This document shows, one piece after another, positions 1 to 12,344 of a stretch of 64,000 nt of DNA. The DNA lies in the NCBI RefSeq assembly GCF_011386835.1, contig NC_088797.1:60041587-60105586 (forward strand), given 5' to 3'. Source of the stretch: Chrysemys picta bellii. Taxonomy: Eukaryota > Chordata > Testudines > Emydidae. Both the position numbers and the translations under genes were made by a program. Position 1 is the stretch's first letter; each line of letters starts with the position of its first letter. The notes beneath the pieces were generated by a model. That model worked only from the letters and a program-made list of their open reading frames with translations. It did no database searches and was not told the origin of the DNA.

Positions 1-1731
1 TCTCAGGGTCTGTTCCAGCCCTCCATTTCTATCATTCTATAAGCAGTTAATCTTTTAAGATTGCAGGCTTTATGTACCTGTCCTTCAAAGCATAGGCACC
101 TACCACTGCTGGCGCCGGTGGGTGCTTGACCCCTCTCTGCCCCTGGCCCGGCCCTGACTCCACCCCTGCCCTGCCCCCTCCGGTCCCTGCCTCGCCCCAT
201 TCCAACCCCTTCCCCAAAGTCCCCGCTCCAACTCTGCCCCCTCCCTGCCCCTATTCCAAGCCCTTCCCCAAATAACTGCCCCGGCCCCACCTCTTCCCCT
301 GAGCGCGCCGCATTCCCGCTTCTCCCTCCTAGAGCTTATTACCCCGCAAAACAGCTGTTTTGTGGTGGCAAGCACTGGGAGGTAGGCGGAGAAGGAGGGA
401 CGCGGTGCGCTCAGGGAAGGAGGAGGAGGCGAGATGGGGCGGGGAGGGGAGCTTGGCTGCCAGTGGGTGCAGAGCATTCACTAATTTTTCCCTGTGGGTG
501 CTCCATCCCCAGAGCACCCACGGAATCGGCTCCTCTGCCTCGAAGTTTTCCTTCTATTGTTCTTCTCAAAGCAAAGAGAGTTTGTATTGAACAATGACAT
601 TCTTGCACTACAAACAGTCCCAGAAACACGCACAGAAACCAGAGCCCACCAGTAGTTGTAGCCTGCAGCTCTCTGTTCAGATCAGTAGCTGCTTGGCTCC
701 CATTCCAACCCGGGGAGTGACCTTTCATCTATTCAGCCACCTTCCACAACCCCAGCTGCTTCACAGGCTCACTGTTAGAGGCTGCGGAGTATATGCACAG
801 TATTGTATCACAGTGGATCTTAAGTAAACAGCAGGAGACAGCATGCCCCTCGCCTTACATCGGCATTGCACAGGAGTTTTAAAACCCTTCAGAGGGCTGC
901 ATAAAGAAGGGGCAATATCTGCTCTCAGCTGCCAAAGGTTGGCCAGTGGGTTCATGTACTGAACACAGTGTATCATACATTTGAAGCCCCTTGATGGAAG
1001 GTCCTGTAAAAGTTAAAGGACTGGCATCCAGAATGGGATGTTTTGTTTTGTTTTTCCTACAAATGTGTGGGAATTCGTTCCGTATACATGGGAGGGGCAA
1101 TAGTTCTGGCTGGAGCTGCATAGAGTGTGTGCAGATTCTGTGCAAGCTTCCCACCCTACTGCTCTGGTATTGCTTCTTCCCCCCACTACCCCCTTGCCCT
1201 GCCCCCCACAGGCACTCACCAGTTGTCCAGAAATGGGACCCAACACACACAGAAGGTAACAGTGACAGTTACTAGGACCCAGGAGTCAGTGCATGGAGCT
1301 GCCTGCCAGTCTTAGCCCAGGAGAGGGACAGAGGGAGCCTCTTCCCTCCCTGACAGCTAAACAGAGCTCTGGAGAAATCGTGGGGGGGGGGAGGGGGCGG
1401 GGGGGGGAATGACAGTGCCTGCTCAAACTACACCCACGGCTGGCATGAGTTCCCATGGTAACTGGATATTTAGAGTCCGGGCACCAGTGTTAACCGAATA
1501 CCTGGCAGTGTGTTCCTGCAGTGCGGGGAGACGCAGATGGGAGGGAGCGGAAGCAGCTGGTTGCCAGCTGAGCTCCTACCAGGTTACAGGGGGCTGCTTT
1601 GCCTTTCCTGCTGGCAGGAGCGCTCCAGCAGGGCTGTGTGAGCAAGCTCGTTCCCCACCTCACCCTGCCCTGGCTATGCCCCCTGCCTCACCAGTTGGGC
1701 CTAAAAAGTATTAGGGCCTAAGGCTATAGCC
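1..1731. other. no gene recognised
   Basis: C-rich low-complexity sequence at about 120-300 and a G-rich run at 1381-1407. No splice-flanked exon with a recognisable product and no delimited repeat. Confidence 0.5.
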
Positions 1732-1733
1732 TA

Positions 1734-2546
1734 GGGTTACCATATCTAACAATAAAAAAAGAGGACCCTCCACGGGCCCTGGCCCCGCCCATTTCCCCAC
1801 CCCTAGCCCCGCCTCAACTCCGCCCCTTCCCTGCCCTAACTCCGCCCCTCCTCCCTCCCACTCTCAGCCATGCGGAAAGGGCTGCCCGAGCGCTACCAGC
1901 TTCACGGTTTGCCGGGCAGCCCCCATACCCTGCGCCCCCGGCCGGCGCTTCCCCAGCACAGCTGGATCCCGGGAGGGGAAGCGCCCAGCCGGGGGCGCAG
2001 GGTCTGGAGGCTGCCCGGCAAACCGTGAAGCCAGTAGCACTCGGGCTTTGGGCAGCCCCCTTGCCTCCGGACCCTGCGCCCCCAGCCAGGCACTTCCCCT
2101 CCCGGGCTCCGGCGGCGCAGGGTCCGGAGGCATGGGGGCTGCCCGAAGCTGGTAGCGCTCGGCTCTTAAACAGAGCCGAAGAGTCGGGGAGGAGCAGAGC
2201 CGCCGCGGCTGGAGGCTCTGCTCCTCCCCTGACTCTGCGGCTCTGTTTAAGAGCCGAGCTGCCCCAGCGCTACCGGCTTCGGGCAGCCCCCATGCCTCCG
2301 GACCCTGCGCCGCCGGAGCCCGGGAGGGGAAGTGCCCGGCCGGTGGCTGGGGTCCGGAGGCAAGGGGGCTGCCTGAAGCCCATAGCGCTCGGGCAGCTCG
2401 GCTCTTAAACAGAGCCGAAGAGTCAGGGGAGGAGCAGAGCCACCATTTTCCCGGACATGTTCGGCTTTTTGGCAGTTCCCCCCGGATGGGGGTTTGAGCG
2501 CCGAAAAGCCGGACATGTCCGGGAAAAAGAGGACGTATGGTAACCC
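1734..2546. mobile_element. TA-flanked miniature element (GGGTTACCATA family), 813 bp
   Basis: Terminal inverted repeats GGGTTACCATA / TATGGTAACCC with TA on both sides. Inside are several GC-rich segments repeated in both orientations, so it can fold on itself. It encodes no recognisable protein; the long frames here come from GC-rich composition. Confidence 0.78.
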
Positions 2547-2548
2547 TA

Positions 2549-3736
2549 CTATAGCCTTATTAGCCTTAATCTGGCCCTGGGCCTGTCTGGAGAGAGGGTA
2601 GAGGCGATGGCCGAAGGAATATCATTGGCTTTTCTTATCTCCTGCATGTAGAGTTTGATGAGACAAGCCCATGATGGACTCTCACAGAGATGCTGATGAT
2701 TAGGATTCCTTTGAAGATGAGATTTATAGCTCCATGGCCTGGGGGGAGGGGGGTCCCTGAGAATTAAAAACCCCTTCTTTCAGATGCTGTGAGTAGAATA
2801 GCTCCATGGGTATGATGCTGAGCCAGAGGGTGGAGCTGTGGAGGCCCAGAGGGGTATTTAGAGGAGTCTGGACAGGATGTGCCTGACTCTGTTTTAGGCC
2901 ACAGTTGTAGCACTGGACTTCACGGCTGCCTCCCACCTGCAGGACACAAAGCAGATGCTGGGCCAATCTGGGAGGCCGGGAGCCCTAAGCCTGTGCCCAG
3001 GCCACACTCACATCAGCAAAGTAATAAGGATGCTGAGCATTTCTGCAGCACATTAACCTGTCCAATGCTGGGCTTTGGAAGGATGAAATCAACATACAGA
3101 TTTCACAGAGCAGGGGGTGTTGTTTAGGGTTCGCTGTGAATAGGGCTGTGATTTTGTAACAGAGATCATGCAAATTGTGAATTTAAAGTCTGTGAAACTG
3201 AATAGCACTGTGGCCTGACTTGTGGAATCACAGCACCACTCAGGTTTGGCCCATCTGCCCCCTTCCACCTCACCTTTCAGCACCCTCTGGCCACTGCAGT
3301 TAAATCGGGGTGAAAAAATGTCAACAGCAAGAGAGATGGTTCTCTTCGTACAAAGATGTTTTGTGAGAGGACAGATGTGGACTCAAGGATGACAACCTCA
3401 TGATGTACAACATGGTGTTTCAGAATTGTGGATGACGAACTCTAAGTACTCAGTGGGAGATGACAAATGCAAGGCTGGCTGAGACAGTGGAAGAGGGAGC
3501 TGCACACAAGGTGAAATAAAGGGGTGTGATTTTTCCCTTCTCTTGATCCTCTGATTATGATGTAAATGCAAATCCAACCTGGTAGGGCTGGAATGAGGAG
3601 CCAGGAGTTAAGGTGAAGCCCACAGTTCATTTACATTCCCTGGTTTGTCCCTATTTGGCTGCCCCTGTCTCCCAGGTTACTCTCTGGAAAGTGTAGGGTT
3701 TGGTTGTTCCCCTGGGATCTTTGGGTGTGTATGTAA
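2549..3736. other. no gene recognised
   Basis: AT/GC-mixed sequence with only short chance frames; no identifiable element. Confidence 0.45.
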
Positions 3737-3744
3737 CCCACACA

Positions 3745-4432
3745 CAGGGGTGAAAGTAACTTAAAGGACTTATCGGTGCACTGGAGTCCTGAGCAGGAGG
3801 GGCGGGACCTCAATTGGAAGGGGTGGGGCATCAACCGGAAAGGTGGGACCTTTAAATCCCCAGGTCCTTTAAATCAGATTTAAAGGTCCTGGGGCTATGG
3901 CTGTGGGAGCGGCGGCTGGGAGCCCGGGGCCCTTTAAATCACCACTGGAGCCCCATGGTAGCAGTAGCTGCAGTGGTGGCCGGGAGCCCCGGGGCTCTGG
4001 CAGCGATTTAAAGGGCCTGGGGCTCCAGGCCACTGCCGCTACCCCGGGGCTCCGGTGGCGGGGCTCTGATGGCAATTTAAAGAGCCAGTGGCTCCACTGC
4101 GGTAGCCGCAGCCGGGAGCCCCTGGCCCTTTAAATCACCGCTGCTGCTACCTCGGGGTTCCAACAGCGGGGCTCTGGTGGCAATTTAAAGGGCCCAGGAC
4201 TCCGGCCGCCGCTACCGCAGTGGAGCCACCGGCCCTTTAAATCACCGCCGCTACCCTGGGGCTCCGGCAGCGGGGATCTGATTTAAAGGGCCCGGGGCGC
4301 CGGCCACTGCCGGGAGCCCTGGACCCTTTAAATCGCTGGCCTGGGGAAGCTGTCCCCTGCCAGTACGGTCGGCTGCGTACCGGCTCTTGCTGGTACACCT
4401 TACCGGACCATATCGGCTTACTTTTACCTCTG
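3745..4432. mobile_element. hAT-type non-autonomous element, 688 bp
   Basis: Ends CAGGGGTGAAAGTAA and its inverse TTACTTTTACCTCTG. Flanked by CCCACACA (3737-3744) and CCCATACA (4433-4440), a 7/8-matching 8-bp duplication. The interior is GC-rich with many alternating copies of CCCTTTAAATC and its complement. No transposase. Confidence 0.85.
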
Positions 4433-4499
4433 CCCATACACCTCCTGGGTGTGGTGCTCCATCCCATCTAGTGACACCAAGACCACTTAGAGATTAATG

Positions 4500-4770
4500 A
4501 GTTTGCTACAGCCTTAGCTAAGGGCCATGTGGCTTTTAGTTCATGCAGTAGAGGCTCATGCATTTAGCTCCAGAGATCCTTGGTTCGATCCCTCCCACTG
4601 ACGACCTGGGTCTGTCAGCGATACACACACACCTACTTGGGGGAGAGGTGTGTGATTTCTGCTTAGTGACGTTCATTTCCTCTTTCATTTCAGCTCGTGG
4701 TTACAGACTTGCTCCCCTGCCCACATTGCTGCAGCTCGGACCATTCCATGCAGCACGTCTCATTCACATA
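4500..4770 (+). repeat. tRNA-derived SINE-like repeat
   Basis: Has a B-box-like GGTTCGATCCC at 4581-4591 and an upstream tRNA-like stretch (GCTCATGCATTTAGCTCCAGAG) but no cloverleaf acceptor stem, so it is a SINE head rather than a tRNA gene. Similar in design to turtle Pol III SINEs. Confidence 0.5.
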
Positions 4771-5570
4771 ATCAAGTGATCTCCAACAACATCACCTGCC
4801 AGACACAGCTTCAGTGGTCAGTTGGTCACAAGCCCGATACCGCCTCCTCGCTTGCCCATGCTACCGAAAGTAGAATCAAAACATGTTTTAAGGCAGGATT
4901 TAACACCAGGAGACACAGCACTGCATCCACACCATGATGGTTTGGGGCATCAAGTGACATTACTATGGTCAGAAAGGATTCTCCCACGTGGGTGGGGAGC
5001 ACTGTGCCATCAGCCAGGGAGTTCGGGGTTGTGGCAGGGTCTGGGTCCCTACACCCTGCCTGACTCTCTGCTCCTGGCCCCAAACTGTGGAGGGGTCTCT
5101 GGGCAGAGGGTGCTGGGCATAGGGGTTGGGGGGGGGTTAGGTGGAGGGCATTGTGGCTCTCAACCTGTGGCCCAGGTAACACTTTGTGGGCCGCATATGT
5201 GGCCCACAATGATAAATAGGTTAAGAACCACTACTTTAACTAAAGCTATTTCTACTCAAAAGTAGAGATATTATTTACTCACCAACAGAAGTAGCACTGT
5301 GCAAAGTCATTTATTAGCAAAGCCCAAGATAGGGCTAGGGAAGGAAATTCCATACCAAATCACTGCTTTTCACACTGTTGTCTGCTTTATACATAAGCCT
5401 TGTACAGCATTTATAGATCTTAAGTATGCATGTGGTCTGGGAAATCAGAATATATTGCAAATTAAATACTTCAGGTATCTGAGGCAGGTTTAATAAAGTG
5501 TTGGCAGTACATGGTCGAATGACTGGTTAAAAGTCATATCTATTTCCAACAAGTACTAGGCAAGGTTAGA
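4771..5570. other. no gene recognised; possible hAT remnant
   Basis: Around 5140-5245 a segment ends GGTTAAGAACCACTA, resembling the right end of the hAT-type elements in this window. Its left end was not found. The 147-aa frame at 4822 shows no family features. Confidence 0.4.
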
Positions 5571-5760
5571 ATCAAAGAACCATCGGTTTAGACAGGACCG
5601 CAAAGGTCATCTAGTCTAACCCCTTGCCAAGATGCAGGATTTGTTGTGTCTAAACCATCCAAGACAGATGACTATTCAGCCTCCTTTTGAAAACTTCCAG
5701 TGAAGGAGATTCCATATCCTTGCACCATTATTTGAAGATATAGTTGGACAGATAACCTGG
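5571..5760 (-). mobile_element. CR1-like LINE 3' fragment
   Basis: Contains the inverse 3'-tail pattern (GGTCATCTAGTCTAACCCC) and the usual neighbouring sequence (CCTTTTGAAAACTTCCAGTGA). A different subfamily from the copy at 9026. Confidence 0.8.
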
Positions 5761-8096
5761 ACACTACAAGCAGTATGCATCCCATGGCATTTAATACACT
5801 CCTGTCCCCTATTTTAGGCGTATGCCCTCAATCGCTTATGCAACTGGTTTCCTTATTTCTAGGGCCCCACCAAATTCACGGTCCATTTTGGTCAATTTCA
5901 CGGTTATAGGATTTTAAAAATAGTAAATTTCATGATTTCAGCTATTGACTCTCTCTTTAGAATTCCACCACTAGGAAGGAAAAGTTGGGGGGGGGGGTTC
6001 TCCTGGCATAAGGAGCCACCCCCTCTGCTAAATATTCCTCATCTGACAGAAGGATGCCTTGGGGGTTATTGTTCAGTGCATCAGATTGTGCAACAAATAT
6101 CAGATTTAATACCATTAAAAACAAAGCCCATAGCAGCCCCTCCCTTCTCACAAGGTCTTCAGTTCTCTTTGCTCACCCTCTCAGAACACTGTGCTGGACT
6201 ATCTGTTTCTCCAGCAGTGGCCTTTCATAGATAGGTTTCCCAAATGGTGCTGCCTTTCTTCCTATAGTTAGAAGAGGAATATGTTTAAATGGGCAAACAA
6301 AAGAAATTAGAGATTCCCCACTCCTTCACCTCCTACTCTGTGTAAGCACATACAGACCCAGGCCAGGGGTCTTATCAGAAGGTAATGGAGGTGATTTGCT
6401 AAAATATTGGCAGCATGTAATGGACTAAGATATAACAGCTGTAACTTTGTTGGTGCTGATGTCTGCATATATGAGTTTCCGTATCAAGCCATGACTGATA
6501 AGCTTGCTGTGATGCCAGCTCCACACCGTGGAGAGAAAAGAAATCTCTCTTAGAGCCAATCTTCCAGCTGACCAGACGCACAGAAAAAGGTGGTGCTGGA
6601 GCCATGTCATCGGCTTCAGACAAGGTGGGTATGAAGAAGAGCTCTATGTAAGCTCGAAGGCTTGCCTCTCTCCCCAACAGAAGTTGGTCCAATAAAAGAT
6701 ATCACCTACCCTATCTTGTCTCATAAAGAGAAAGGGCTTTTCCAAGGAGATTTTATGAAGCTGAAGCACAAACTCAGTCACTCAGGAAGTGCTTCTTTCA
6801 GCCCACTCAACTTATTAAAACAGAAGAGATTTGCCCAGCAAAAACAATTCTAGTGTGTGTGAGAAAGAGCATGCACAAGCAAGAGCTTTTCCTGCCTGCC
6901 TACTAGCCAGTTTCCCCTTTCTCACATAGAAGGCTTGTGTCAGTAGAGTGTACCCCATCTTATGAGGGATCAAGTAATTCACCCTTGCCGGGAAATCAGG
7001 TAATTCACTCCTTCACTGCTCCATTATTTCACTGAGGGCAGGCTGGTGTAATTTTCACTGCTCTGAGAGGATTAAATAGACCCTTTCCTTGCCGAGCACT
7101 GGCGTCTATATATCTCCTAGCCCGACACAGGCCTTTGGCGTACAGAAAGCTGACCACATCTGCAAACAATATGCTTCCATTTTGACACTCAAAGGGGGGA
7201 AATAAACATTTTAAAAAATCTTAAAGTGCCTTGTACCCTTGCCTAGCTGCTCAAAGTGTTGAAGTTCAGATTCAATAATGCTGTATGTTTTAAAATGCTG
7301 TAAGAGTCCATAAGAAATTCCATCCTCAAAACACTAAAAAGCAGAGAAATTGGATGGGTTTGTGAAACACATAAGAAGAGAGAAAATACTGATTTTGAAG
7401 TGAACTTTGTTGTACATGTGAGTTGACATTCTACATCAGCCTGAATCAATTGACCTGATGTTCAGCATGTGTGGCCCACTCCGGGGCAGAGTTCTTTGGA
7501 ATGCGGGGAGGGACTGGACTCAGCATTCTTGGGCAGATAACCTCAAGTTTTCAAACTGTCCTTTCAATTTCATAAGATTGTTGGAAGGTTTTCTTTCAGA
7601 ACCTCAAATCTCAAACACATCATGGCCCAGAAGCCCCAATCGTGGTTCATTCAAGGGCTGGCTGGAACTTTAGGGAAGGCTGGCTGGCCAATTATGTACT
7701 TGTTCAATAGGGATTTGGGGAATGTCAGATCTACATGAGGTCTCATGTGCACACTAATCTCTGAGTGCTCTAGGATGGCCACTGAAATCTCAGTGAGACA
7801 TGGCTGAGTGACACCTCCAACTCTGTTTTGAGATGTGACTCTGTTCCCTTCTTTCAGGGCAGGAATCTCACGGTCACCTAGTTGTATATGATTTTGCAGA
7901 AATTATAAACCCAACCCTGCAGGGACCAAAAGCACTACCAAGACTCCTGCCCTGATCATTAACCAGCAACAATTCCGATAGAGGTTTCTTTCTATATCAT
8001 TCATACCTCACAGATACATCTCTGGTGACCAGGAGGTGACATCACAGCATCTTTTTAAATGTTTAAAGGCTGTTCCTTTGACATATCTCTCTGTTA
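5761..8096. other. no gene recognised
   Basis: Apart from the terminal-sequence repeat at 6640-6725, nothing assignable was seen on either strand. Confidence 0.45.
6640..6725 (-). repeat. copy of the Penelope-like element's terminal sequence
   Basis: Contains AGCTCTATGTAAGCTCGAAGG...AACAGAAGTTGGTCCAATAAAAGATATCACCTA, the same sequence as 54650-54735 next to the Penelope-like RT. A stand-alone fragment. Confidence 0.7.
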
Positions 8097-8392
8097 GGCC
8101 TGGTCCACGCTAACCCCCCACTTCGAACTAAGATACGCAACTTCAGCTACGTGAATAACGTAGCTGAAGTCGAAGTACCTTAGTTCGAACTTACCGCGGG
8201 TCCAGACATGGCAGGCAGGCTCCCCCGTCGACTCCGCGTACTCCTCTCACGGAGCAGGAGTACCGGCGTCGACAGCGAGCACTTCCGGGATCGATCCGGG
8301 ATCAATTTATCGCGTCTAGACAAGACGCGATAAATCGATCCCAGAAGATCGATTGCTTACCGCCGGACCCGAAGGTAAGTATAGATGTACCC
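8097..8392. mobile_element. multi-hairpin miniature element with TTA duplication, 296 bp
   Basis: TTA flanks both ends (8094-8096 and 8393-8395), as in PIF/Harbinger-type elements. Inside are three separate perfect or near-perfect hairpins: about 8124-8193 (arms of about 30 bp around CGTGAATAACG), about 8227-8273 (CGTCGACTCC...) and about 8309-8336 (TTATCGCGTC...). No coding capacity. Confidence 0.78.
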
Positions 8393-8639
8393 TTAGATTC
8401 TCAGGGGCTTGTGCTATGTCTGATGCCATCAGTTTCGCTGTAGCGCCACTCTGCACACTAAGTGGGATAGCAAATGGCTGCAGTTTCCCAGTGGAACTGT
8501 AGTGAGGACAGGGAGTTAGACCACGAGCACCCAAGGGTCCCCTTCTAAAGAGGCTCTACTCATCACAAGTGCATCTCCTCGTGGCTGGGCCTGGGAATTA
8601 GCTCTCACTCTGTTTAGCACCCCATTCCGTCTGTTTGCT

Positions 8640-9023
8640 CATGTTGTGGCCCCATTCTCTCTCCAGGACTCAGGGGGCTCCATGTTCATGACTGTGCCCT
8701 CCAGCCAGGTCACTGTATAGCCCCCCCAGCCAGAGTAACAAGCCATCCATATGTCATCTCAGGCAGTCTTCTGTTTCAAATCTAGGTGCAGTGCCACTTT
8801 GCCAGGGGCTGGTAGGGGAACCCAGGCCCATCGGCTACTCCAGGTTCCAGCCCAGGGACCCTGAGACTAGCAACCTAGGGCTGCTCAGTCTCAGAGCCTG
8901 TCGCTGTCTCCCTGAGATCCTTGCTACCCCACCTCTCTATCTCTTAGCCCGCCTCTGGGAACTTTCTCCACTCCCTGTGGCTACTTCACCCCTCTAAGCC
9001 TCTTATACGTCTCCCTAGTTCAG
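8640..9023. repeat. dispersed repeat (TAGGGGAACCCAGGCC family)
   Basis: Contains GGTAGGGGAACCCAGGCCCATC and CAGGTTCCAGCCCAGGGACC, ending where a CR1 tail begins. Confidence 0.55.
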
Positions 9024-9025
9024 GA

Positions 9026-9345
9026 TCATAGAATCATAGAAGATTAGGGTTGGAAGAGACCTCAGAAGGTCATCTAGTCCAACCCACTGCAGGACCAACC
9101 CCAACTAAATCATCCCAGCCAGGGCTTTGTCAAGCTGGGCCTTAAAAACCTCTAAGGATGGAGATTCTACCACCTCCCTAGGTAACCCATTCCAGTGCTT
9201 CACCACCCTCCTAGTGGAATAGTGTTTCCTAATATCCAACCTAGACCTCTCCCACTGCAACTTGAGACCATTGCTCCTTGTTCTGTCATCTGACACCACT
9301 AAGAACAGACCCCACACAGACCCCACCTTATTTCCCAGAATCATG
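9026..9345 (-). mobile_element. CR1 LINE 3' end
   Basis: On the - strand it codes for [12 protein letters not shown]...[25 protein letters not shown], ending with the 3' tail (on + GGTTGGAAGAGACCTCAGAAGG). Same part of CR1 as 55850-56100. Confidence 0.92.
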
Positions 9346-10299
9346 GCAGCAGCTACTCCCTCTGAGCCCAACTAGCCCATCTCTCCCCCGAGACCAGTAG
9401 CAGCTTGGCCTGGCAGAGATCTGTCCTCTCTGCCCGGCCCCCAGCTGGGTGGAGATCAGAACTATGGGAAAAATCCCTCCAGCTACAACAGGCTGGGGCT
9501 GTAAACACCTGGAAAATCCAGGAGACCCCGCAACTAGGGTCATGACTCTTGGATGCTAGTTCCCGTTTACTGTTTCCCCAGGCCTTGGCCTGTCCTAGCC
9601 CAGAGGTAAATACGTTACTGATTAACCCAAAGGGTTCATTGTTCCCCTCTTTACTGTCCTACCAAGCCTAAAGTCATAATCAGTGACTACTGTTTCCCAG
9701 TGTAGCTCACTCCATTAGATCACTTGAGTTCTCCTGTGGGTTTAGCAGAGCTGGGCCCAAGCAGCCAGTCCCGGATCCAAGCTGCCTCAGTATTTTTTTT
9801 ATGTATTTTAATTTTATTGCACTGCAAATTGTCAAGTCACATAGAAATAAGCCTATGCAATAAATGCACTGTGATGAGACGAGCACCCACGCTAAGCTGC
9901 ACCCCACCTGTTACTGTTATGGTACTGGCTGCTGGTAGACTCAGCATGCTTCCTTTATGCCAAGGGTACTGGAATTTTGTAAAAATGCCCCATGCCAGCA
10001 TGGCTGTGATTTTTCAAACAAGGGTTTGTTTCTTATTTCACTCTGGCTCAAGGGAGCCAGGTTTTCTAAAGCAGCATGAGGAACTCCTGAGCCTCTCTTG
10101 CCATCCAGCCGCAGCAGTAACTCTGGCTGAATAAAATGAGACCCTGACAGATGCCACAGTTGTATTCAGTCATCCTCGAGCAAAGGGCATAGCTCTGTCT
10201 TGGCCCTACCACTGAATATTCAAATTGCACCAGAGGGTGGGTAGCAGAGCTCTGGGGGTATATTGAAGGGATAACATGTAGGGAACGTTCTAGGTCACT

Positions 10300-11066
10300 A
10301 ACCAGCAGAGGGGTGAGGTTCTGAAACAGCCTCCCAATAAGAGTTGTGAGGACAAAGAACTTGATTAATTTTAAGAGATGGACAAATGTCTGAGTGGGAT
10401 TATATGATGGGGTTGCTTGTGCTTTGGGGGGCGGAAGGCTCCAAAGCCCTGGAAGTCCCCCCCCCCCCATTAATGCTTTGTTTCCAAAGCTCATGCTTCA
10501 GGATTTTAGCTGGTCACATGCAGAGGTCAGGAAGGGATTTTTGCCCCCACTGTATTTTGGGTTGGTTTTTTTTGCTCTACATCTCTGAGGCATCAGAGAT
10601 GGCCACAGTTAGAGATAGGACACAGGGTGGGCTGGGGCTCTGCGGGGGCACTGATCATTCTCTCTCTCAGGTGCTTGGGTGGCTGGTTCTTTCTTACATG
10701 TCCCAGGTCTAACTGATCACCACAGGTAGGGTTGGAGGGAGTTTTCCTCCAGGTCATATTGGCAGCAAGCTTGGGGGGAATTTCTCCTTCCTCTGCAGGG
10801 CATAGGTCACTTGCCAGGATTATCTGGTGTATCTCACTTAATTATTTCCCTGCTATTGCAGGGTCCTCAGGCACTGGTACGCCTCAGTCCCGCCGTGTCT
10901 CTGCTTGTGACTCATACTAGTGTAGTTTCCTGTGGTATGTAATATTTTCATCTAATTTTGGTCATTGGGTTGAGGGTGCGGATGGTAGGTGGCGGTGGCC
11001 TGTGATATTAGGAGATCAAACTAGATGACCTCATGGTCTCTTCAGGCCTTAAACCCTATGACTGTA
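10300..11066 (+). mobile_element. CR1-like LINE 3' end, diverged
   Basis: Starts around a segment like the end of ORF2 (GAAACAGCCTCCCAATAAG...) and ends with a 3' tail (CAAACTAGATGACCTCATGGTCTC) near 11066. A C-run at 10457-10468 interrupts any frame. Boundaries are approximate. Confidence 0.65.
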
Positions 11067-11887
11067 GGAGGCAGCCAGACTGGGACTGGACCATGGCAAC
11101 ATTATCTCTTTGCAGTGAAGACATTTCATGCCCAAATCATAAAGGAAAAGAACATTAGGAACTTTTCTGACTCATTTGTCCCAGAACTAACAGACTGTCC
11201 ATGCCTCAAGGACAGTTATGCTCCATTGATGGATCTAATTGTTTTGCAGTAATGACTATAGCCAGCCACAGGCATAAGTAAATTACAATTTGTCACTACC
11301 AGTATCAGTCACTTGATCATTAAAGTTGTAACTAGTTTCCCATTACAAGCTATTTTTGGGTCCTCCTCTTAATTCTTCACCGATGTAATTTGTGCTTAAA
11401 AGTTTTCACGTGTTACTTGCAGCCCCCAGAGTACTTTGGGGGCAAATCTGGAGGCCAAGCAGACAAGCCACTTCTGAGGTTTAGGAAAAATAGGTGTAAT
11501 TCTCCATGAAAGTTCTTGTCATTCTTGTTTGTTATTACTGAGGTTTTGCTCGAGCCCTAAGCATAAGTCACAGTATGAACCAAAGTAGGCCTGGCTTTGG
11601 CAAAGTAGTAATCCATCAGGTATTAGCTAAAGCCAAGCAAGCACAGTCCTGAGCTGAGAGGATGGTACAGGAACACCCAGACTCTCAAGTAACTGCATAA
11701 ACACATTCCTAGAAGATGGTACAGGGACACACAGACCCCTTGTAAGATGTAATTTGTAACTTGTTTGTATTGATGTATAAAAGGAGAAGTCGTTAGAGGG
11801 GTATCTTTGCACTCACTGAGGGAGCAGCATCCTGGTGCGCTGATTGAGGGGGTACCATTGTTGTGGGCATACATACATACGTTAGGT

Positions 11888-12221
11888 CAGTGCTTCTCCA
11901 AGCTGGTCTGCCGCTTGTTCAGGGAAAGCTCCTGGCAGGCTGGGCCAGTTTGTTTACCTGCCGCGTCCGAAAGGTTCAGCCGATCGCAGCTCCCACTGGC
12001 CGTGGTTCGCTGCTCCAGGCCAATGGGGGCTGCAGGAAGCGGTGGCCAGCACATCCCTCGGCCCGCACCGCTTCCCGCAGACCCCATTGGCCTGGAGCAG
12101 CGAACCACGGCCAGTGGGAGCTGCGATCGGCCGTACCTGCGGATGCAGCAGGTAAACAAACTGGCCCGAACCACCAGGAGTTTTCCCTGAACAAGCAGCG
12201 GACCGGCTTGGAGAAGCACTG
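11888..12221. mobile_element. 334-bp palindromic element, hAT-like ends
   Basis: Almost the whole length is one inverted repeat: CAGTGCTTCTCCAAGC at the left mirrors GCTTGGAGAAGCACTG at the right, and the arms of roughly 145 bp pair around a centre near 12055. No clear 8-bp duplication is visible (GTTAGGT / GTTAGTG at the edges at best). Confidence 0.82.
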
Positions 12222-12234
12222 TTAGTGTACCTTA

Positions 12235-12339
12235 GGGTGACCAGATAGCAAATGGGGGTGGGAGGTAATAGGCACCTATATAAGACAAAGCCCTGAATAT
12301 CGGGACTGTCCCTATAAAAATCAGGACATCTGGTCACCC
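12235..12339. mobile_element. TA-flanked miniature element, 105 bp
   Basis: Ends GGGTGACCAGA and TCTGGTCACCC are exact inverse complements and are flanked by TA. Short non-autonomous element, related in its ends to the GGGTTACCATA family. Confidence 0.78.
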
Positions 12340-12344
12340 TAGTG

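Noticed and set aside
4540..4620. Possible tRNA gene (B-box-like GGTTCGATCCC)
   Set aside because: No acceptor stem or full cloverleaf can be drawn; it fits a tRNA-derived SINE head.
4822..5265. 147-codon frame on +
   Set aside because: No homology recognised; its end runs into a hAT-like remnant and an opposite-strand frame of similar length covers the same bases.
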